Source of the DNA: GCA-020345945 sp964596985
Lineage (GTDB): Archaea > Thermoproteota > Bathyarchaeia > RBG-16-48-13 > GCA-020345945
NCBI GenBank assembly: GCA_964596985.1
Contig: CAZQWG010000003.1
Location: 1 to 64,000, forward strand
Length of the DNA: 64,000 bases
Direction: 5' to 3'
This document shows positions 33,783 through 43,328 of the stretch, in pieces. A program made the position numbers and the translations under genes. The notes below the pieces were generated by a model. That model was not told the DNA's origin and did not search any database. It was given only the letters and a program-made list of their open reading frames with translations. Every line of letters starts with the position of its first letter. Position 1 is the first letter of the stretch.

Positions 33783-34796
33783 CTAAAGCTTCCTCTCCAG
33801 CGCCTCCCATAGATGATCGGATACCGGTCTAGGAAGCAACTCTCTCCTTCCGTCTTTGTGGATTACCTGTCTCTGCTTCGGGTTCGGGGTTACCTTCCCG
33901 ATCAGCCATCCAGGTATCCCTTCCTCACGGAGTCTATCCAAGATCAGTTGCGAGCTTCCCTCGTCGCACGTTATGAGCATGGATCCGGACCCAATCAGCT
34001 GAAGGGGGTCGACCTTGAAGAGCCGGCAGATCTCCTTCGTCTCGCTTCGAACCGTCATCCTCTCTTTGAAGACGATGAATCCCTTGCCTGAAGCGTCAGC
34101 CATCTCGTGGAGTCCCCCGGCGATCCCCCCCTCTGTCGGGTCGTGCATCGCGGTCACCCTACCGGTGCTGAAGGCAGCCAACGCCTCCTTGAGCACAGAG
34201 ATCTCCCGAAGATACATGCGTGCCTTCTCCCCTGTCTCGGTGCCGCAGAACTTCTCCACGACATCCCTCCTATCCGAGGCTAGTATAGCCGTACCCTCGA
34301 TTCCCGCACCCTTGGTCATTATTATCTCATCGTTGACCCGTGCCCCCCCCGTAGTCACGTACTTGCCGTTCTCGGCAACCCCGACCATGGTTCCTACCAC
34401 AAGCGGATGGTCGAGTCCAGGTGTGGTTTCTGTGTGCCCTCCCACAACCGCGACCCCTATCTCCTGCGCGGCTGAGTCTATCTGACCGCAGATACTCGTC
34501 ACGATATCCTCCCTTGATCCCTCGGGGAGCAGGATGCACGAGACGAACCAGCGGGGTTGAACGCCGTGGGTGGCCACGTCGTTTGAGCAGACGTGGACCG
34601 CAAGCCAGCCGACCTGTTCGACCGCACCAGAGATCGGATCCGAAGAGACCACCAGTATCTCTGATCCAGCCTTGAGGACGGCGGCGTCTTCGCCTATTCC
34701 GGGCCCAACGATCACGTCGCTTCTATTCACGCCGAGATTCTTGTAGACGTAGTTTCGGAGAACCTTGATCGGAACCTTTCCTGGAGGTAAGCCCAT
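33783..34796 (-). CDS. AIR synthase/HypE/ThiL-superfamily protein, copy 2
   Basis: A 337-residue paralog of the 31313-32329 protein: GIGEDAAVL near residue 32, SNDVATHGVQPRW near 72 and AMHDPTEGGIAGGLHEMADASG near 215. The frame extends upstream to 34898, but ATG 34796 is preceded by a purine-rich GAGGAAGTGAAG ribosome site and matches the paralog's length. It converges with the S-component gene, six bases away. The reaction is unknown; hydrogenase-maturation HypE is less likely because no C-terminal Cys is present. Confidence 0.8.
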   Translation of the reverse strand: MGLPPGKVPIKVLRNYVYKNLGVNRSDVIVGPGIGEDAAVLKAGSEILVVSSDPISGAVEQVGWLAVHVCSNDVATHGVQPRWFVSCILLPEGSREDIVTSICGQIDSAAQEIGVAVVGGHTETTPGLDHPLVVGTMVGVAENGKYVTTGGARVNDEIIMTKGAGIEGTAILASDRRDVVEKFCGTETGEKARMYLREISVLKEALAAFSTGRVTAMHDPTEGGIAGGLHEMADASGKGFIVFKERMTVRSETKEICRLFKVDPLQLIGSGSMLITCDEGSSQLILDRLREEGIPGWLIGKVTPNPKQRQVIHKDGRRELLPRPVSDHLWEALERKL

Positions 34797-34972
34797 CTCT
34801 TCACTTCCTCTCTTCGTGTCCACTCTCTCTTGGCTTATTCTGGTATTTGAGGTTCTTTGCTGTGTGGGGTCAAAGCCTGAGAGATGAGGAGAAACCATCT
34901 GGAATCCTTTCTTAGGCGTGGGTGTACTACGCGGGAAAACGGTAAAAACCCAAGTTCCATACGGTTGACGAA

Positions 34973-36559
34973 ATGAAGCAGCCGCGCAGAACCGACGTCC
35001 TAGCGATAGTCTTTCTGCTTTTCACGTGGATTCTGATAGTAATCCGGTTGGGCATATTCCCTGTGTTCATAGACATCTACTATCACCTGAGCGTCATGAG
35101 GGGCTTCGACACGGCGGGAGGGGTCGTAGCCTACGATTTCTGGGAGTATGCGCCGGGTGGAAGACCGCACCTCTACCCCCCGCTGCTTCACGTCTTGATG
35201 CTGACCTTGTATAAGGCAGGATTGAACGAGGCAGCAGTCGGGACTATAGTCAGCGTGGCAATGTATCCGCTCTCACAGCTGACGGCATGGCTGGCTACGA
35301 GAGAAATATACACCCGGAAGACAGCGCTCTATACCTTGGTTTTTCTGTCGGTGGTGCCGCAGTATTTCACAAGCCAGGCGATAGTCAGCGCTGCAGCACT
35401 AGTCTTGGCGATGACGCCGATAATATTCTACGCTATTGAGAGGGGGCGAGAGACGGCTGCTATCACTTTGATGGGTGCATGCCTTTACACGCATCTGAGC
35501 ATGCCGCACATAACAGCGTTTTCCCTCCTGATATACGCTGCATTGAACAAGGAGAAGCGAAGGCGTGTCTTGCGGACCGTTGGGGCAGCGTACTTGCTGG
35601 CTTCCCCTTGGCTCGTTCACGTTATCTTGAACGTGGAGAACATAGTTACGAGGGGGATGCCCTCGATGACTATCGGCCTGCCGCTATTCCATGTAGTGTC
35701 GGCGGCGATAGGGGTAGCGTACTGTCTGAAAGAGAAGAAGGCATACTACTTCCCGGCGGCGTTTATTCTGGGAATGAGCGTCATAGCGCTCATGTACCCT
35801 TCCAGGTTCGCTTCGCACAGCGTTCTTCCGATGTCGATTCTAGCCGGAATCGCATTAGATAGGTCAACAAGCACCTTAGAGGGGAACGGGAAGAGAACCG
35901 GATATGTGCTTGCAGCTGCGCTGATAATCGCCGTAGTATTGTTCACCCCGTTGATATCTGTCTCAGCCGGAGGGACCATGAGGGGACCTGTTAGGAGACG
36001 ACCGATCCTAGTAGTCCAGGAATCAGTGATTCCAAGGCTTATCTCAGGGAGAATAGTTGAGAGGGGTATCCTCAGGAACCTGCTGACTAGGGAGAACCTG
36101 GAAGTAGCAAGGATAGTGCTAGAGAATTCGGATGAAGGAGACATAATATTCACTAATAACGGACCGTACGGGTGCTTCCTGACAAGCTTCACAGGGAGAT
36201 CCCAAACCACCGGGATGTTCCACGAAGTAGCACCCGAAGAAGAGATAACGCCGCCGGACACCGCAAGAATAATAGTAATCGTGGCGGAAAGAGAGAGGCA
36301 CATGAGAATGTGGGAGACCCCACCCCGGTTCCTGGAAAGAATAGCCAGAATAGGAAACGTAATGATACTGAGAAGGAAGGGAGGGGAAGAAGGGCTGGCG
36401 AAGACAGAAGTCGCAAACCCGGTGGTACCGGCGGAAATAGCCATAGCGCTCACACTAGTGGGCATAGCAATCACAGTAGGCGACCTTATGCTCCCAGAAG
36501 GCCTGAGGGTGCCCGGTTCCAAGGATTCGCATGCCGACAAGAAATCCGGGCACACTTGA
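34973..36559 (+). CDS. Polytopic membrane protein, GT-C glycosyltransferase-like
   Basis: A 528-residue protein with about ten membrane helices. Its first external loop contains FIDIYYHLSVMRGF and GGRPHLYPPLLHVL, with the Asp and His residues and the pattern of lipid-linked-sugar GT-C transferases (PMT/STT3-like). The C-terminal third is a soluble domain (about residues 340-470) followed by another hydrophobic helix and a charged tail. A role in protein or lipid glycosylation is inferred. It starts at ATG 34973. Confidence 0.65.
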   Translation: MKQPRRTDVLAIVFLLFTWILIVIRLGIFPVFIDIYYHLSVMRGFDTAGGVVAYDFWEYAPGGRPHLYPPLLHVLMLTLYKAGLNEAAVGTIVSVAMYPLSQLTAWLATREIYTRKTALYTLVFLSVVPQYFTSQAIVSAAALVLAMTPIIFYAIERGRETAAITLMGACLYTHLSMPHITAFSLLIYAALNKEKRRRVLRTVGAAYLLASPWLVHVILNVENIVTRGMPSMTIGLPLFHVVSAAIGVAYCLKEKKAYYFPAAFILGMSVIALMYPSRFASHSVLPMSILAGIALDRSTSTLEGNGKRTGYVLAAALIIAVVLFTPLISVSAGGTMRGPVRRRPILVVQESVIPRLISGRIVERGILRNLLTRENLEVARIVLENSDEGDIIFTNNGPYGCFLTSFTGRSQTTGMFHEVAPEEEITPPDTARIIVIVAERERHMRMWETPPRFLERIARIGNVMILRRKGGEEGLAKTEVANPVVPAEIAIALTLVGIAITVGDLMLPEGLRVPGSKDSHADKKSGHT

Positions 36560-36784
36560 CATAGATGTCTCCGCTGGCTCGTCTAGATCAACCAAGAACG
36601 GTAGTCGGAACCCCGACCTGGTCCGGGTATTGTGGTGCGTTCAGCTTGTGAAGCGATCGTGAACCTGATCGCACCCCTTCCTGGACAACGTGTATCCTAT
36701 GCTCGTCCTGATTCGGGGTCCTCGAAGCGTTATCCTAATGGAAAAAAGTGTTTAAGGTGCCCTACGGTGATATAACGGAATCAT

Positions 36785-37666
36785 ATGTCTACCAGGGACA
36801 CACTGGGGGTCTTCAGGGAATTGGAGCCTGAAGACTTCCGCGTTCTTTCCGCGATCGAGCTCAACATGTCAAAATACCGGTACGTACCGGTTGAAGAGCT
36901 TTCGCGTTTCTCAGGGATGGACGAAGGCGAACTTGGTTTCCGTCTGAGACGCCTCGGGAAATACGGGTTGATCCGGAGGCATCGGACCCACACCACGGGA
37001 TTTGTCCTGAACTTTTCAGGGTATGACTGTCTGGCGTTGAACGCGCTTGTGAAGGGGGGTGTTCTCGAGGCGTTCGGGCCCTCCATAGGGGTGGGAAAGG
37101 AGTCAGATGTCTACCATGCCCTATCCCCCTCCCAGGAGACCGTGGTAGTCAAGCTACACAGGCTTGGCAGGACCAGCTTCCGCCAGACCCGTAGAGCCAG
37201 AAGCTACGTAGCCGACAGGAGACATATCTCTTGGCTGTACCAGTCTAGACTCGCCGCCGAACGGGAATTCGAGGTCTTACAGACAGTCTTTCCCGAAGTC
37301 GGTGTTGTACCGGAACCATTGGGGCAGAACCGTCACGTCGTCGTCATGGGCTTCTTCCCCGGGGAACAGCTTGCACGCTACCGTACCCCTCCTGCCCCTG
37401 AGAGATTGATGCACCGGATACTCGGGTTTGTACAGAAGATCTACCTCGACCTAGGGATTATTCACGCAGACCTCAGCGAGTATAACGTCCTACTCAATGA
37501 GGATGGGGCGTTCGTCATAATAGACTGGCCTCAATACGTGACTCGCGACCACCCCGACCACCGGAGGCTTATCGAACGAGACATCAAGACCATATGCAGA
37601 TTCTTCTCTCGCAAGTTGTCCGTAGAAGTCAACCTTAGAGATGAGTTGGCTTTCCTAGCCGAATAA
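36785..37666 (+). CDS. rio2: Rio2 atypical protein kinase/ATPase
   Basis: Acts in late maturation of the small ribosomal subunit. The 293-residue protein has an N-terminal winged helix (about residues 10-85), the flexible ATP loop GVGKESDVY (about 103-111), the Lys in VVKLHRLGRTSFR (about 122), the catalytic IIHADLSEYNVLL with Asp and Asn (about 225), and the metal-binding IIDWPQYV. These identify Rio2 rather than Rio1. It starts at ATG 36785 with a GTTTAAGG promoter-like element about 30 bases upstream. Confidence 0.95.
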   Translation: MSTRDTLGVFRELEPEDFRVLSAIELNMSKYRYVPVEELSRFSGMDEGELGFRLRRLGKYGLIRRHRTHTTGFVLNFSGYDCLALNALVKGGVLEAFGPSIGVGKESDVYHALSPSQETVVVKLHRLGRTSFRQTRRARSYVADRRHISWLYQSRLAAEREFEVLQTVFPEVGVVPEPLGQNRHVVVMGFFPGEQLARYRTPPAPERLMHRILGFVQKIYLDLGIIHADLSEYNVLLNEDGAFVIIDWPQYVTRDHPDHRRLIERDIKTICRFFSRKLSVEVNLRDELAFLAE

Positions 37667-37722
37667 CCATACCCTCACCCACCCGGTAGGCATATGAATG
37701 GATGGAAGGGAGCCTGGGAAGA

Positions 37723-38937
37723 TCAGAAGAGTCGGGCTTTTCCGCTTAGAATAAGATCTGTCAGCTCGTCCGACTTTGAGATCTCATCGTCGGCGATCGC
37801 CTCAACCTCTCTTCGGACACTAACCTCGCTGGCCGTAGGGTCCAGGAGTAACTCGACATCAGCCATCGCAGGCTCGTCTATGGGCTGCCCTATCTGGCTT
37901 AGGATCTTGACGTAGACCTCCCTGACACCATAGATTTCATTGTTGACTCGGTCGGCTACCCTGCCTGCAAGGACGTTGTAGATCTTCCCGACGTGGCTGA
38001 CCGGATTCTTACCTGCCGTCGCCTCTAGGGACATCGGCCTGCACGGTGTAATCAATCCGTTGGCTCGGTTTCCTCTCCCGGTGTTCCCGTCGTCCCCCTG
38101 TTCCGCCGAGGTCCCTGTCACCGTCAAGTACACAACACCCTTCTCGGGTTTGTCTGCAACGTTGACCTTCACAGAGACCGGGAGGCTTGTGATCTTCGCC
38201 GCCAGATCCGATACCTTGCTGGCTATCTCCTCTTTCACGTTCAGATAGTGGTCTAGGTCGGGCGTCAGGTGACTCACTATCGCCGCCGCCACCGTCAGGC
38301 TGATCTCCTGGTTTCTTCTCAAACCCATGACCTTGATGTCTTCTCCGACTTCTGGGAGCCTCTTCTTCAATCCAGGCGAATTCAGGAACATCTCGGTCTC
38401 GAACGTCAGCCGTTCCGTCTGACTCAGAGGGGCGAATCCGACTCCGAAGGAAGTATCGTTCGCCAGAGGCATTGTTCGACTCAGATCAAAGTTCTTGACT
38501 AGATCCGTCGACCCCGGTTTTATCTTGTAGTCGACGGTCACATGCTTGTCGAGATCCAGGAATCTAAGGTTCTCCTTCAAGGTGTTCCGGATCGCGGTGG
38601 TCGCCAGACTGTCGATTGGAACGGAGATCGACTTGTCGTCCGCTGGGACCTCGGTGATCGCCCTGCCGGCTACGACAATGTAGATCGGCTGGGTCACCTC
38701 TCCTCCCCCGAACACGGGGTTGGCCTCCCCTCCGACAAGCAGCCCCTTGTCGACGTTATGGTGGAGTATGGCCCCGAAATGTTCCATGTAGTATTCGGAG
38801 AGGTTCCTGCTCACAGCCTCTGATGCGGCGTCGATGATGTAGTCCGGGTGCCCCTTTCCTTTTCTCTCGACAATCTCGATATCATGGTCCTCGACGGGCC
38901 TCTGGTTCAGCGTCTGGACACGAATATTCCGGGTCAC
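37723..38937 (-). CDS. mat: Archaeal S-adenosylmethionine synthetase
   Basis: Makes S-adenosylmethionine from methionine and ATP. The 404-residue protein has the archaeal MAT features ERKGKGHPDYIIDAASEAVSR near residue 25, HHNVDKGLLVGG near 59 and the glycine-rich GTSAEQGDDGNTGRGNRANG near 272, distinct from bacterial MetK. It starts at GTG 38937. A TATA-like element (AAAAACTTATC) lies about 45 bases upstream. It converges with rio2. Confidence 0.96.
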   Translation of the reverse strand: MTRNIRVQTLNQRPVEDHDIEIVERKGKGHPDYIIDAASEAVSRNLSEYYMEHFGAILHHNVDKGLLVGGEANPVFGGGEVTQPIYIVVAGRAITEVPADDKSISVPIDSLATTAIRNTLKENLRFLDLDKHVTVDYKIKPGSTDLVKNFDLSRTMPLANDTSFGVGFAPLSQTERLTFETEMFLNSPGLKKRLPEVGEDIKVMGLRRNQEISLTVAAAIVSHLTPDLDHYLNVKEEIASKVSDLAAKITSLPVSVKVNVADKPEKGVVYLTVTGTSAEQGDDGNTGRGNRANGLITPCRPMSLEATAGKNPVSHVGKIYNVLAGRVADRVNNEIYGVREVYVKILSQIGQPIDEPAMADVELLLDPTASEVSVRREVEAIADDEISKSDELTDLILSGKARLF

Positions 38938-39004
38938 CTTAGACTACCTCAGCCTGAAAACTTGAGTAATTCCTAGTCTGATAAGTTTTTGTCATCCTCC
39001 AACG

Positions 39005-39238
39005 CTAGGCTGGAGTCACGTTGATGTACAGAATGTTGTTGCCCCTGATGAGTATGTCCCCGTAGTTCGCTACAGGCTCATCCTTGTCGTACTCGACAGC
39101 CCCGTTTAGAATCAGATTCATGTAGTTGTCGCACTGGGTCATCTTCCCGCCGTACTCCATGTTGTTCTTGAGCTTCACCCGAATGGGATTGTTCAGGTAG
39201 CTCATCAAGACGTTGAGAGGTCTCCTGCCCGACTCCAC
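39005..39238 (-). CDS. LSm/Sm-like RNA-binding protein
   Basis: A 77-residue archaeal Sm-like protein that forms ring-shaped heptamers on U-rich RNA. The Sm1 motif runs through PIRVKLKNNMEYGGKMTQCDNYMNLIL and the Sm2 motif through YGDILIRGNNILYINV. It starts at GTG 39238. A clear TATA box (TTTATATAA, about 39283-39291) lies 45 bases upstream. The MAT gene follows on the same strand. Confidence 0.95.
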   Translation of the reverse strand: MESGRRPLNVLMSYLNNPIRVKLKNNMEYGGKMTQCDNYMNLILNGAVEYDKDEPVANYGDILIRGNNILYINVTPA

Positions 39239-39345
39239 GATACTTCCCTTCTCAGATCCAAGATTCCCGTATCACCCGCGCCTTATATAAAATCGTTTTG
39301 GGGCTCCGTAAGCCAGAAGGACTGTGCGTGTTCCTTCTTCTTCTC

Positions 39346-39915
39346 TCATTTCTTGTTGAGGTTGGTGAGCGACGGGATTCTCCATACTATGGCGCGGTAT
39401 AGAGTCCATCCCCCGCCGATACTGATCCCTCCCTGGATCGTGTTGAAGACGGCGATGGGAAGTAGCAGTGCGACGGCTGCTTCGAACGGAATGTGATAGA
39501 ACATCGGTAGGATCGACAGGTTAGCCAAACTCATCGTCAGGATACGCAGTGCGATTCCTGCGATTGCACCGATTATCCTTCCTGTTCTTCCCTGTCCGCG
39601 TCTATAGAACGGGGCCATGCCTAGTATCGTGAAGAACTCGGCAATAGCCTTCATGGACGCTCCTATGACGTCCCCGCTTCGCGCCAAAATCCCTAGAGCT
39701 GCAATCACACAGGTTGCGGCTCCCGAGGTCAGCCCGCAGAGGATCATAGCGATTACGATGGGTATTCCTGAGAAATCGAACTTCAAGTAGGGAAGCCAAG
39801 GGAATGGTATCTTGAGCCCGGAGAACTTCAGGGTATAATCTAAGACTATCACGAGGGCTCCCATCGTAGCCGTGACGGTGATGAAGATCGTCCTTCTTCC
39901 TGTCGGTTCGTTCAA
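39346..39915 (-). CDS. ECF transporter S component, RibU-like
   Basis: A 189-residue membrane protein with six helices; IPFPWLPYLKFDFSGIPIVIAMILCGLTSG near residue 36 matches the conserved LKFDFS-type segment of RibU-like S components. It starts at TTG 39915 and is divergent from a two-aminotransferase operon. The substrate is not predictable; flavin, queuosine-precursor or amino-acid-derived cofactors are possible. It probably shares the EcfA-EcfT module. Confidence 0.82.
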   Translation of the reverse strand: MNEPTGRRTIFITVTATMGALVIVLDYTLKFSGLKIPFPWLPYLKFDFSGIPIVIAMILCGLTSGAATCVIAALGILARSGDVIGASMKAIAEFFTILGMAPFYRRGQGRTGRIIGAIAGIALRILTMSLANLSILPMFYHIPFEAAVALLLPIAVFNTIQGGISIGGGWTLYRAIVWRIPSLTNLNKK

Positions 39916-39985
39916 CTACCCTCATCCCTTCTATCTCTACAATACCATTCCTTACATCTTTTCCCTACTCACTACGGACTAACTT

Positions 39986-40005
39986 CTTAAAATGTTGGTA
40001 TGGTT
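39986..40005 (+). promoter_or_regulatory. Element shared with the 42735 gene, promoter side of the aminotransferase operon
   Basis: CTTAAAATGTTGGTATGGTT here closely matches CTTAAAATGTTGATAGGTT at 42693-42711. CTTAAAA could be the TATA box of the aminotransferase operon, giving a leader of about 95 bases; the conserved GTTGRTA that follows may be an operator. This position is also 70-90 bases upstream of the divergent S-component gene. Confidence 0.4.
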
Positions 40006-40110
40006 GACTGTTTATTCTCCGGTATGGAGCAAACATGAGCGGACAGATCCGTGTATGGAATGGAGCATGTAGGCAACCATTTAATATCTTGAGGATGGGA
40101 GGGAGATAAC

Positions 40111-41352
40111 ATGCGGGAATTCTTCAACTTCAGCTGCGGACAAGCAGAATTGGTGCCGAGCAGCAAGGAGACGTTGGGGAAAGGAGTTATCCCGATATAC
40201 TATCCTCCCCTTTGGGAGATGGAAGAGGAAGCCCTAGCCCTCCTACGGAAGAATCTTGGGACAGAGAACGATGTCGTGATCGTCTTTGGGACGGGGACAT
40301 CTGGCATCGAGGCATCGGTGAACTCGATCCTTGAACCAGGGGACCGCTTTCTTGTGGCTCAGAACGGGATGTTCGGCGAGATAATGAGTGTGATGGTGGA
40401 GACAGCCGGGGCGATCCCGGTGAAAGTCCAATTCGATCTCGGAGAACCGGTTGATCCGGCGGCAATCGAGTCTATCCTGGAACAGGAGACGGACATCAAA
40501 GGTATTGGCGTAGTACATGGCGAGACGAGTGTCGGGGTCGCCAATCCGCTAGAGAAGATCGGAGCCATTGCACGGGAGAGAGGACTTCTCTACGTCGTGG
40601 ACGCGATCTCCTCATTCGCGAGCGAGGTGCTTCACGTAGACAAATGGAACATCGATCTCTGCGTCACCAACGGTCAGAAATGTCTCGGCGCCCCCCAAGG
40701 GAACACGTTTGTCTCGGTGAGCCCACGCGCCTGGGAGCGAATGCAAGCCAGAAAGACGAAGATTCACGGGTTCTACATGAACCTGCTTGCCTGCAGAGAC
40801 TACCTCAACATGGCTGCCGTGGAACGGAAGAACTGGGAGGCTGGCGGGAACAAATACCGGTTTGAACTGCGGGAAGCCCCGCATCCCGCCTCACCCTCGT
40901 TTGTTATTATGAAAGGCGTATGGGCTTCGCTTCAGGCTCTGGAAAAAGAAGGTCTCGAGAATTGCATAAGGAGGCACGAGATTGCAGGCAAAGCCGTCAG
41001 GGCAGCTGTCAGGGCGATGGGTCTCACATATATCTGCAAGGAAGACCGGTTCGCCGATAACGCGGTAACCGCTGTCCTCCTGCCTAATCATATCGAAGAC
41101 TACCAGATCCGGCGGCATCTCTTCGAGCGGTATCGAGTGATTCTGGGGGACGCGAATATGATGTCTTGGGACGTGTACGTGAAACAGATCGGCAAGAACT
41201 ACGTACGATTCGGAACCATGGGTGAGGCGGCGCGCTATCACAAGGTACTCTACGGAATCTCTGCGTTCGGCCAGGCAATAAGAGATCTAGGGGCTGAAGT
41301 CGATGTCGAAGGCGGCGTCAACGCGGTGAAAAGCATATACGAGGGGGCTTGA
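40111..41352 (+). CDS. Class V aminotransferase (alanine-glyoxylate/serine-pyruvate type)
   Basis: PLP enzyme of 413 residues. VFGTGTSGIEASVNSILEPGD near residue 58 is the cofactor-binding start of the class V fold, VVDAISSFASE near 162 includes the PLP-contacting Asp, and the Schiff-base Lys lies in TNGQKCLGAPQG near 189. It starts at ATG 40111 behind a GGGAGGGAGAT ribosome site. Its stop overlaps the start of the next aminotransferase gene by four bases. It may act on serine, alanine, or an aminated cofactor precursor. Confidence 0.9.
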   Translation: MREFFNFSCGQAELVPSSKETLGKGVIPIYYPPLWEMEEEALALLRKNLGTENDVVIVFGTGTSGIEASVNSILEPGDRFLVAQNGMFGEIMSVMVETAGAIPVKVQFDLGEPVDPAAIESILEQETDIKGIGVVHGETSVGVANPLEKIGAIARERGLLYVVDAISSFASEVLHVDKWNIDLCVTNGQKCLGAPQGNTFVSVSPRAWERMQARKTKIHGFYMNLLACRDYLNMAAVERKNWEAGGNKYRFELREAPHPASPSFVIMKGVWASLQALEKEGLENCIRRHEIAGKAVRAAVRAMGLTYICKEDRFADNAVTAVLLPNHIEDYQIRRHLFERYRVILGDANMMSWDVYVKQIGKNYVRFGTMGEAARYHKVLYGISAFGQAIRDLGAEVDVEGGVNAVKSIYEGA

Positions 41353-42539
41353 GCGCGGTGAGCTCCTTCCTGTCCAAGCGGGCTGGGGTCCTTCCCTACT
41401 CGGGGATCCGGGAGATATACGATCTTGCCGGGAAGATGGAAGATGTCATTCACTTTGAGATCGGGGAACCCGACTTCGATACGCCAAAGCCAATAATCGA
41501 GGCGGCACTCCAGGCGGCCTCCGAGGGGATGACACACTACACCTCAAGTGGTGGAATACAAGCCCTGCGAACGAAGATTGCTCGAAAGCTGTCAGAGGAG
41601 CTCAAGACCACCTTTTCACCTGGAGAGATAGTGGTCACCTCGGGGGCAATGGAGGCCCTTCTTCTAGCCATGCTGGTCACCCTTGATCAAGGTGACGAGC
41701 TTCTCCTCCCTGCACCACACTGGCCGAACTACTCGGCACATGCTATGATAGCGGGTGCCGATATCCGGCCGGTTCGCCTTGAGGTTCGCGACGAGTTCAA
41801 GCCCTCCCTTGCAGCTCTTGAGCAGGCAGTCACAGAGCGATCAAAAGCCCTACTTCTCAATTATCCGCACAACCCTACGGGGGCAACGCTGGAAAAGGAG
41901 GATCTGCTGAGGCTCACCGAACTCGTAGAGCAACGTGATCTGCTTGTCTTCTCCGATGAGGCATACGCGGATCTCGTCTTCGACGGGGCATCATTCTGCA
42001 GTATCGCCTCGCTTCCACGGATGAAGGAGCGAACCATCGTTATTCGAACCTTCTCGAAGAGCTATGCCATGACTGGATGGCGTGTAGGCTACCTCGCCGG
42101 GCCCCAACCGGTCGCCGAGAAAGCTGCCAAGCTTCACGAACATACAACTGCATGCACAAGTTCTGTGTCCCAACTCGCGGCTATGACGGCTCTGGACCTT
42201 CCGGCTGACATCACCGCGAAGATGGTTGCTGCCTACGAGAGGCGTCGCGACCTCCTTCTTGACGGTTTGAGACAGATCCCGGGCATCGCGGCGTTCAAAC
42301 CAAAAGGAACATTCTACGTATTCGCGGATGTAACCGCCTTCGGGGTGACGTCGTTAGAACTGTCACGCTTTCTCCTCGAGCAGGCTCACGTCGCCGTGGC
42401 TCCTGGGAGCGCCTTCGGCCCCGAAGGTGAGGGGTTCATAAGGATCTGTTTTGCGAATTCTACCGATAAGATCCGTGAAGGTGTCTCACGCATGAAAAAA
42501 GCCCTCAGGGGTCAGCGGCGAACAAGAGGGCGGAGATAG
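41349..42539 (+). CDS. Class I/II aminotransferase
   Basis: A 396-residue aspartate-aminotransferase-fold enzyme. Features include IGEPDFDTPKPI near residue 38, NYPHNPTGATL near 171 (PLP ring contact Asn), FSDEAY near 202 and the Schiff-base Lys in TFSKSYAMTGWRVGY near 235. The TTG start at 41349 overlaps the preceding stop; GTG 41358 is an alternative. Its operon partner is another aminotransferase, so they probably act in one pathway, between two RibU-like S components. Confidence 0.92.
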   Translation: MSAVSSFLSKRAGVLPYSGIREIYDLAGKMEDVIHFEIGEPDFDTPKPIIEAALQAASEGMTHYTSSGGIQALRTKIARKLSEELKTTFSPGEIVVTSGAMEALLLAMLVTLDQGDELLLPAPHWPNYSAHAMIAGADIRPVRLEVRDEFKPSLAALEQAVTERSKALLLNYPHNPTGATLEKEDLLRLTELVEQRDLLVFSDEAYADLVFDGASFCSIASLPRMKERTIVIRTFSKSYAMTGWRVGYLAGPQPVAEKAAKLHEHTTACTSSVSQLAAMTALDLPADITAKMVAAYERRRDLLLDGLRQIPGIAAFKPKGTFYVFADVTAFGVTSLELSRFLLEQAHVAVAPGSAFGPEGEGFIRICFANSTDKIREGVSRMKKALRGQRRTRGRR

Positions 42540-42692
42540 GCGTAAGGTGATCACGTAGCATGCTACGCTCATAGCGCTGCCACACACCTTGCCAGCCAGT
42601 CTAGGGCTCAGCCCAATCCGGTCGCTAGATGAATCCTGCACCCAAGCGTCGCGGCACCTGCCAGCGATGGGTACCCGTTTTCTGGTAGATAC

Positions 42693-42711
42693 CTTAAAAT
42701 GTTGATAGGTT
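42693..42711 (+). promoter_or_regulatory. Promoter element shared with 39986-40005
   Basis: CTTAAAATGTTGATAGGTT, 24-42 bases before the S-component ATG at 42735. The CTTAAAA part is at TATA-box distance. The near-identity to the element at 39986-40005 suggests a shared regulator or a shared promoter type. Confidence 0.45.
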
Positions 42712-42734
42712 ACCCTCTTTCTGCGTGATCGGGA

Positions 42735-43328
42735 ATGCCCCAACCGTCTAGAGCGTACTTCGTCGTCAGTGTCGCGGTGATGTCCGCCTTGTCGATCGCC
42801 TTCGAACTGATGCCCGCGTTTCGCGTCTTCTGGGGAATGAAGATAGACTTCGTTGGAACGATCTGGGTTCTATCCTTCTTCCTCTACGGGCTCGGGGAAG
42901 CCCTATACGTCTCGCTAATAACAACCGGATTCATACTGGTCTACAGCCCTACAGGATTCGTGGGGGCAGCAATGAAATTCATCGCCACCCTGCCGATGCT
43001 ACTGGTCACCGCGGCTCTCACCTATCTCCCCGGCTTCTCGGACAAGACCTCCAAGAAATACGGCAGTCTCAACGCCCTCATCCTGTCCGCGGTTCTCGCC
43101 AACACAGTCAGAATAGTGATCGCAAGCATAATCAACTACTACTGGGCTATCCCTCTCTTCCTCGGGATCCCCTCGGAAACCATCCTCGACACCATGTTCG
43201 GCGGTTCAATACTCGGATTCGTCGCTTTCGTAGCCAGCCTGAACCTCCTACAAGGAATCATTGACATCGTCATCCCCTGGCTTCTCGCCTTCAAGTTCAA
43301 ACTCTCCAGTCTCTTCGGGACATGGTAA
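42735..43328 (+). CDS. ECF transporter S component, RibU-like
   Basis: A 197-residue membrane protein with about six helices. GMKIDFVGTIWVLSFFLYGLGEALYVSLITTG near residue 34 corresponds to the LKFDF region of RibU-like S components. It follows the aminotransferase operon on the same strand after 195 bases and has its own promoter element. The nearby divergent S component at 39346-39915 belongs to the same broad group. Substrate unknown. Confidence 0.8.
   Translation: MPQPSRAYFVVSVAVMSALSIAFELMPAFRVFWGMKIDFVGTIWVLSFFLYGLGEALYVSLITTGFILVYSPTGFVGAAMKFIATLPMLLVTAALTYLPGFSDKTSKKYGSLNALILSAVLANTVRIVIASIINYYWAIPLFLGIPSETILDTMFGGSILGFVAFVASLNLLQGIIDIVIPWLLAFKFKLSSLFGTW

Noticed and set aside
34797..34898. 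Upstream extension of the second AIR-synthase-like protein
   Set aside because: The added residues do not match the paralog and a good ribosome site precedes ATG 34796.
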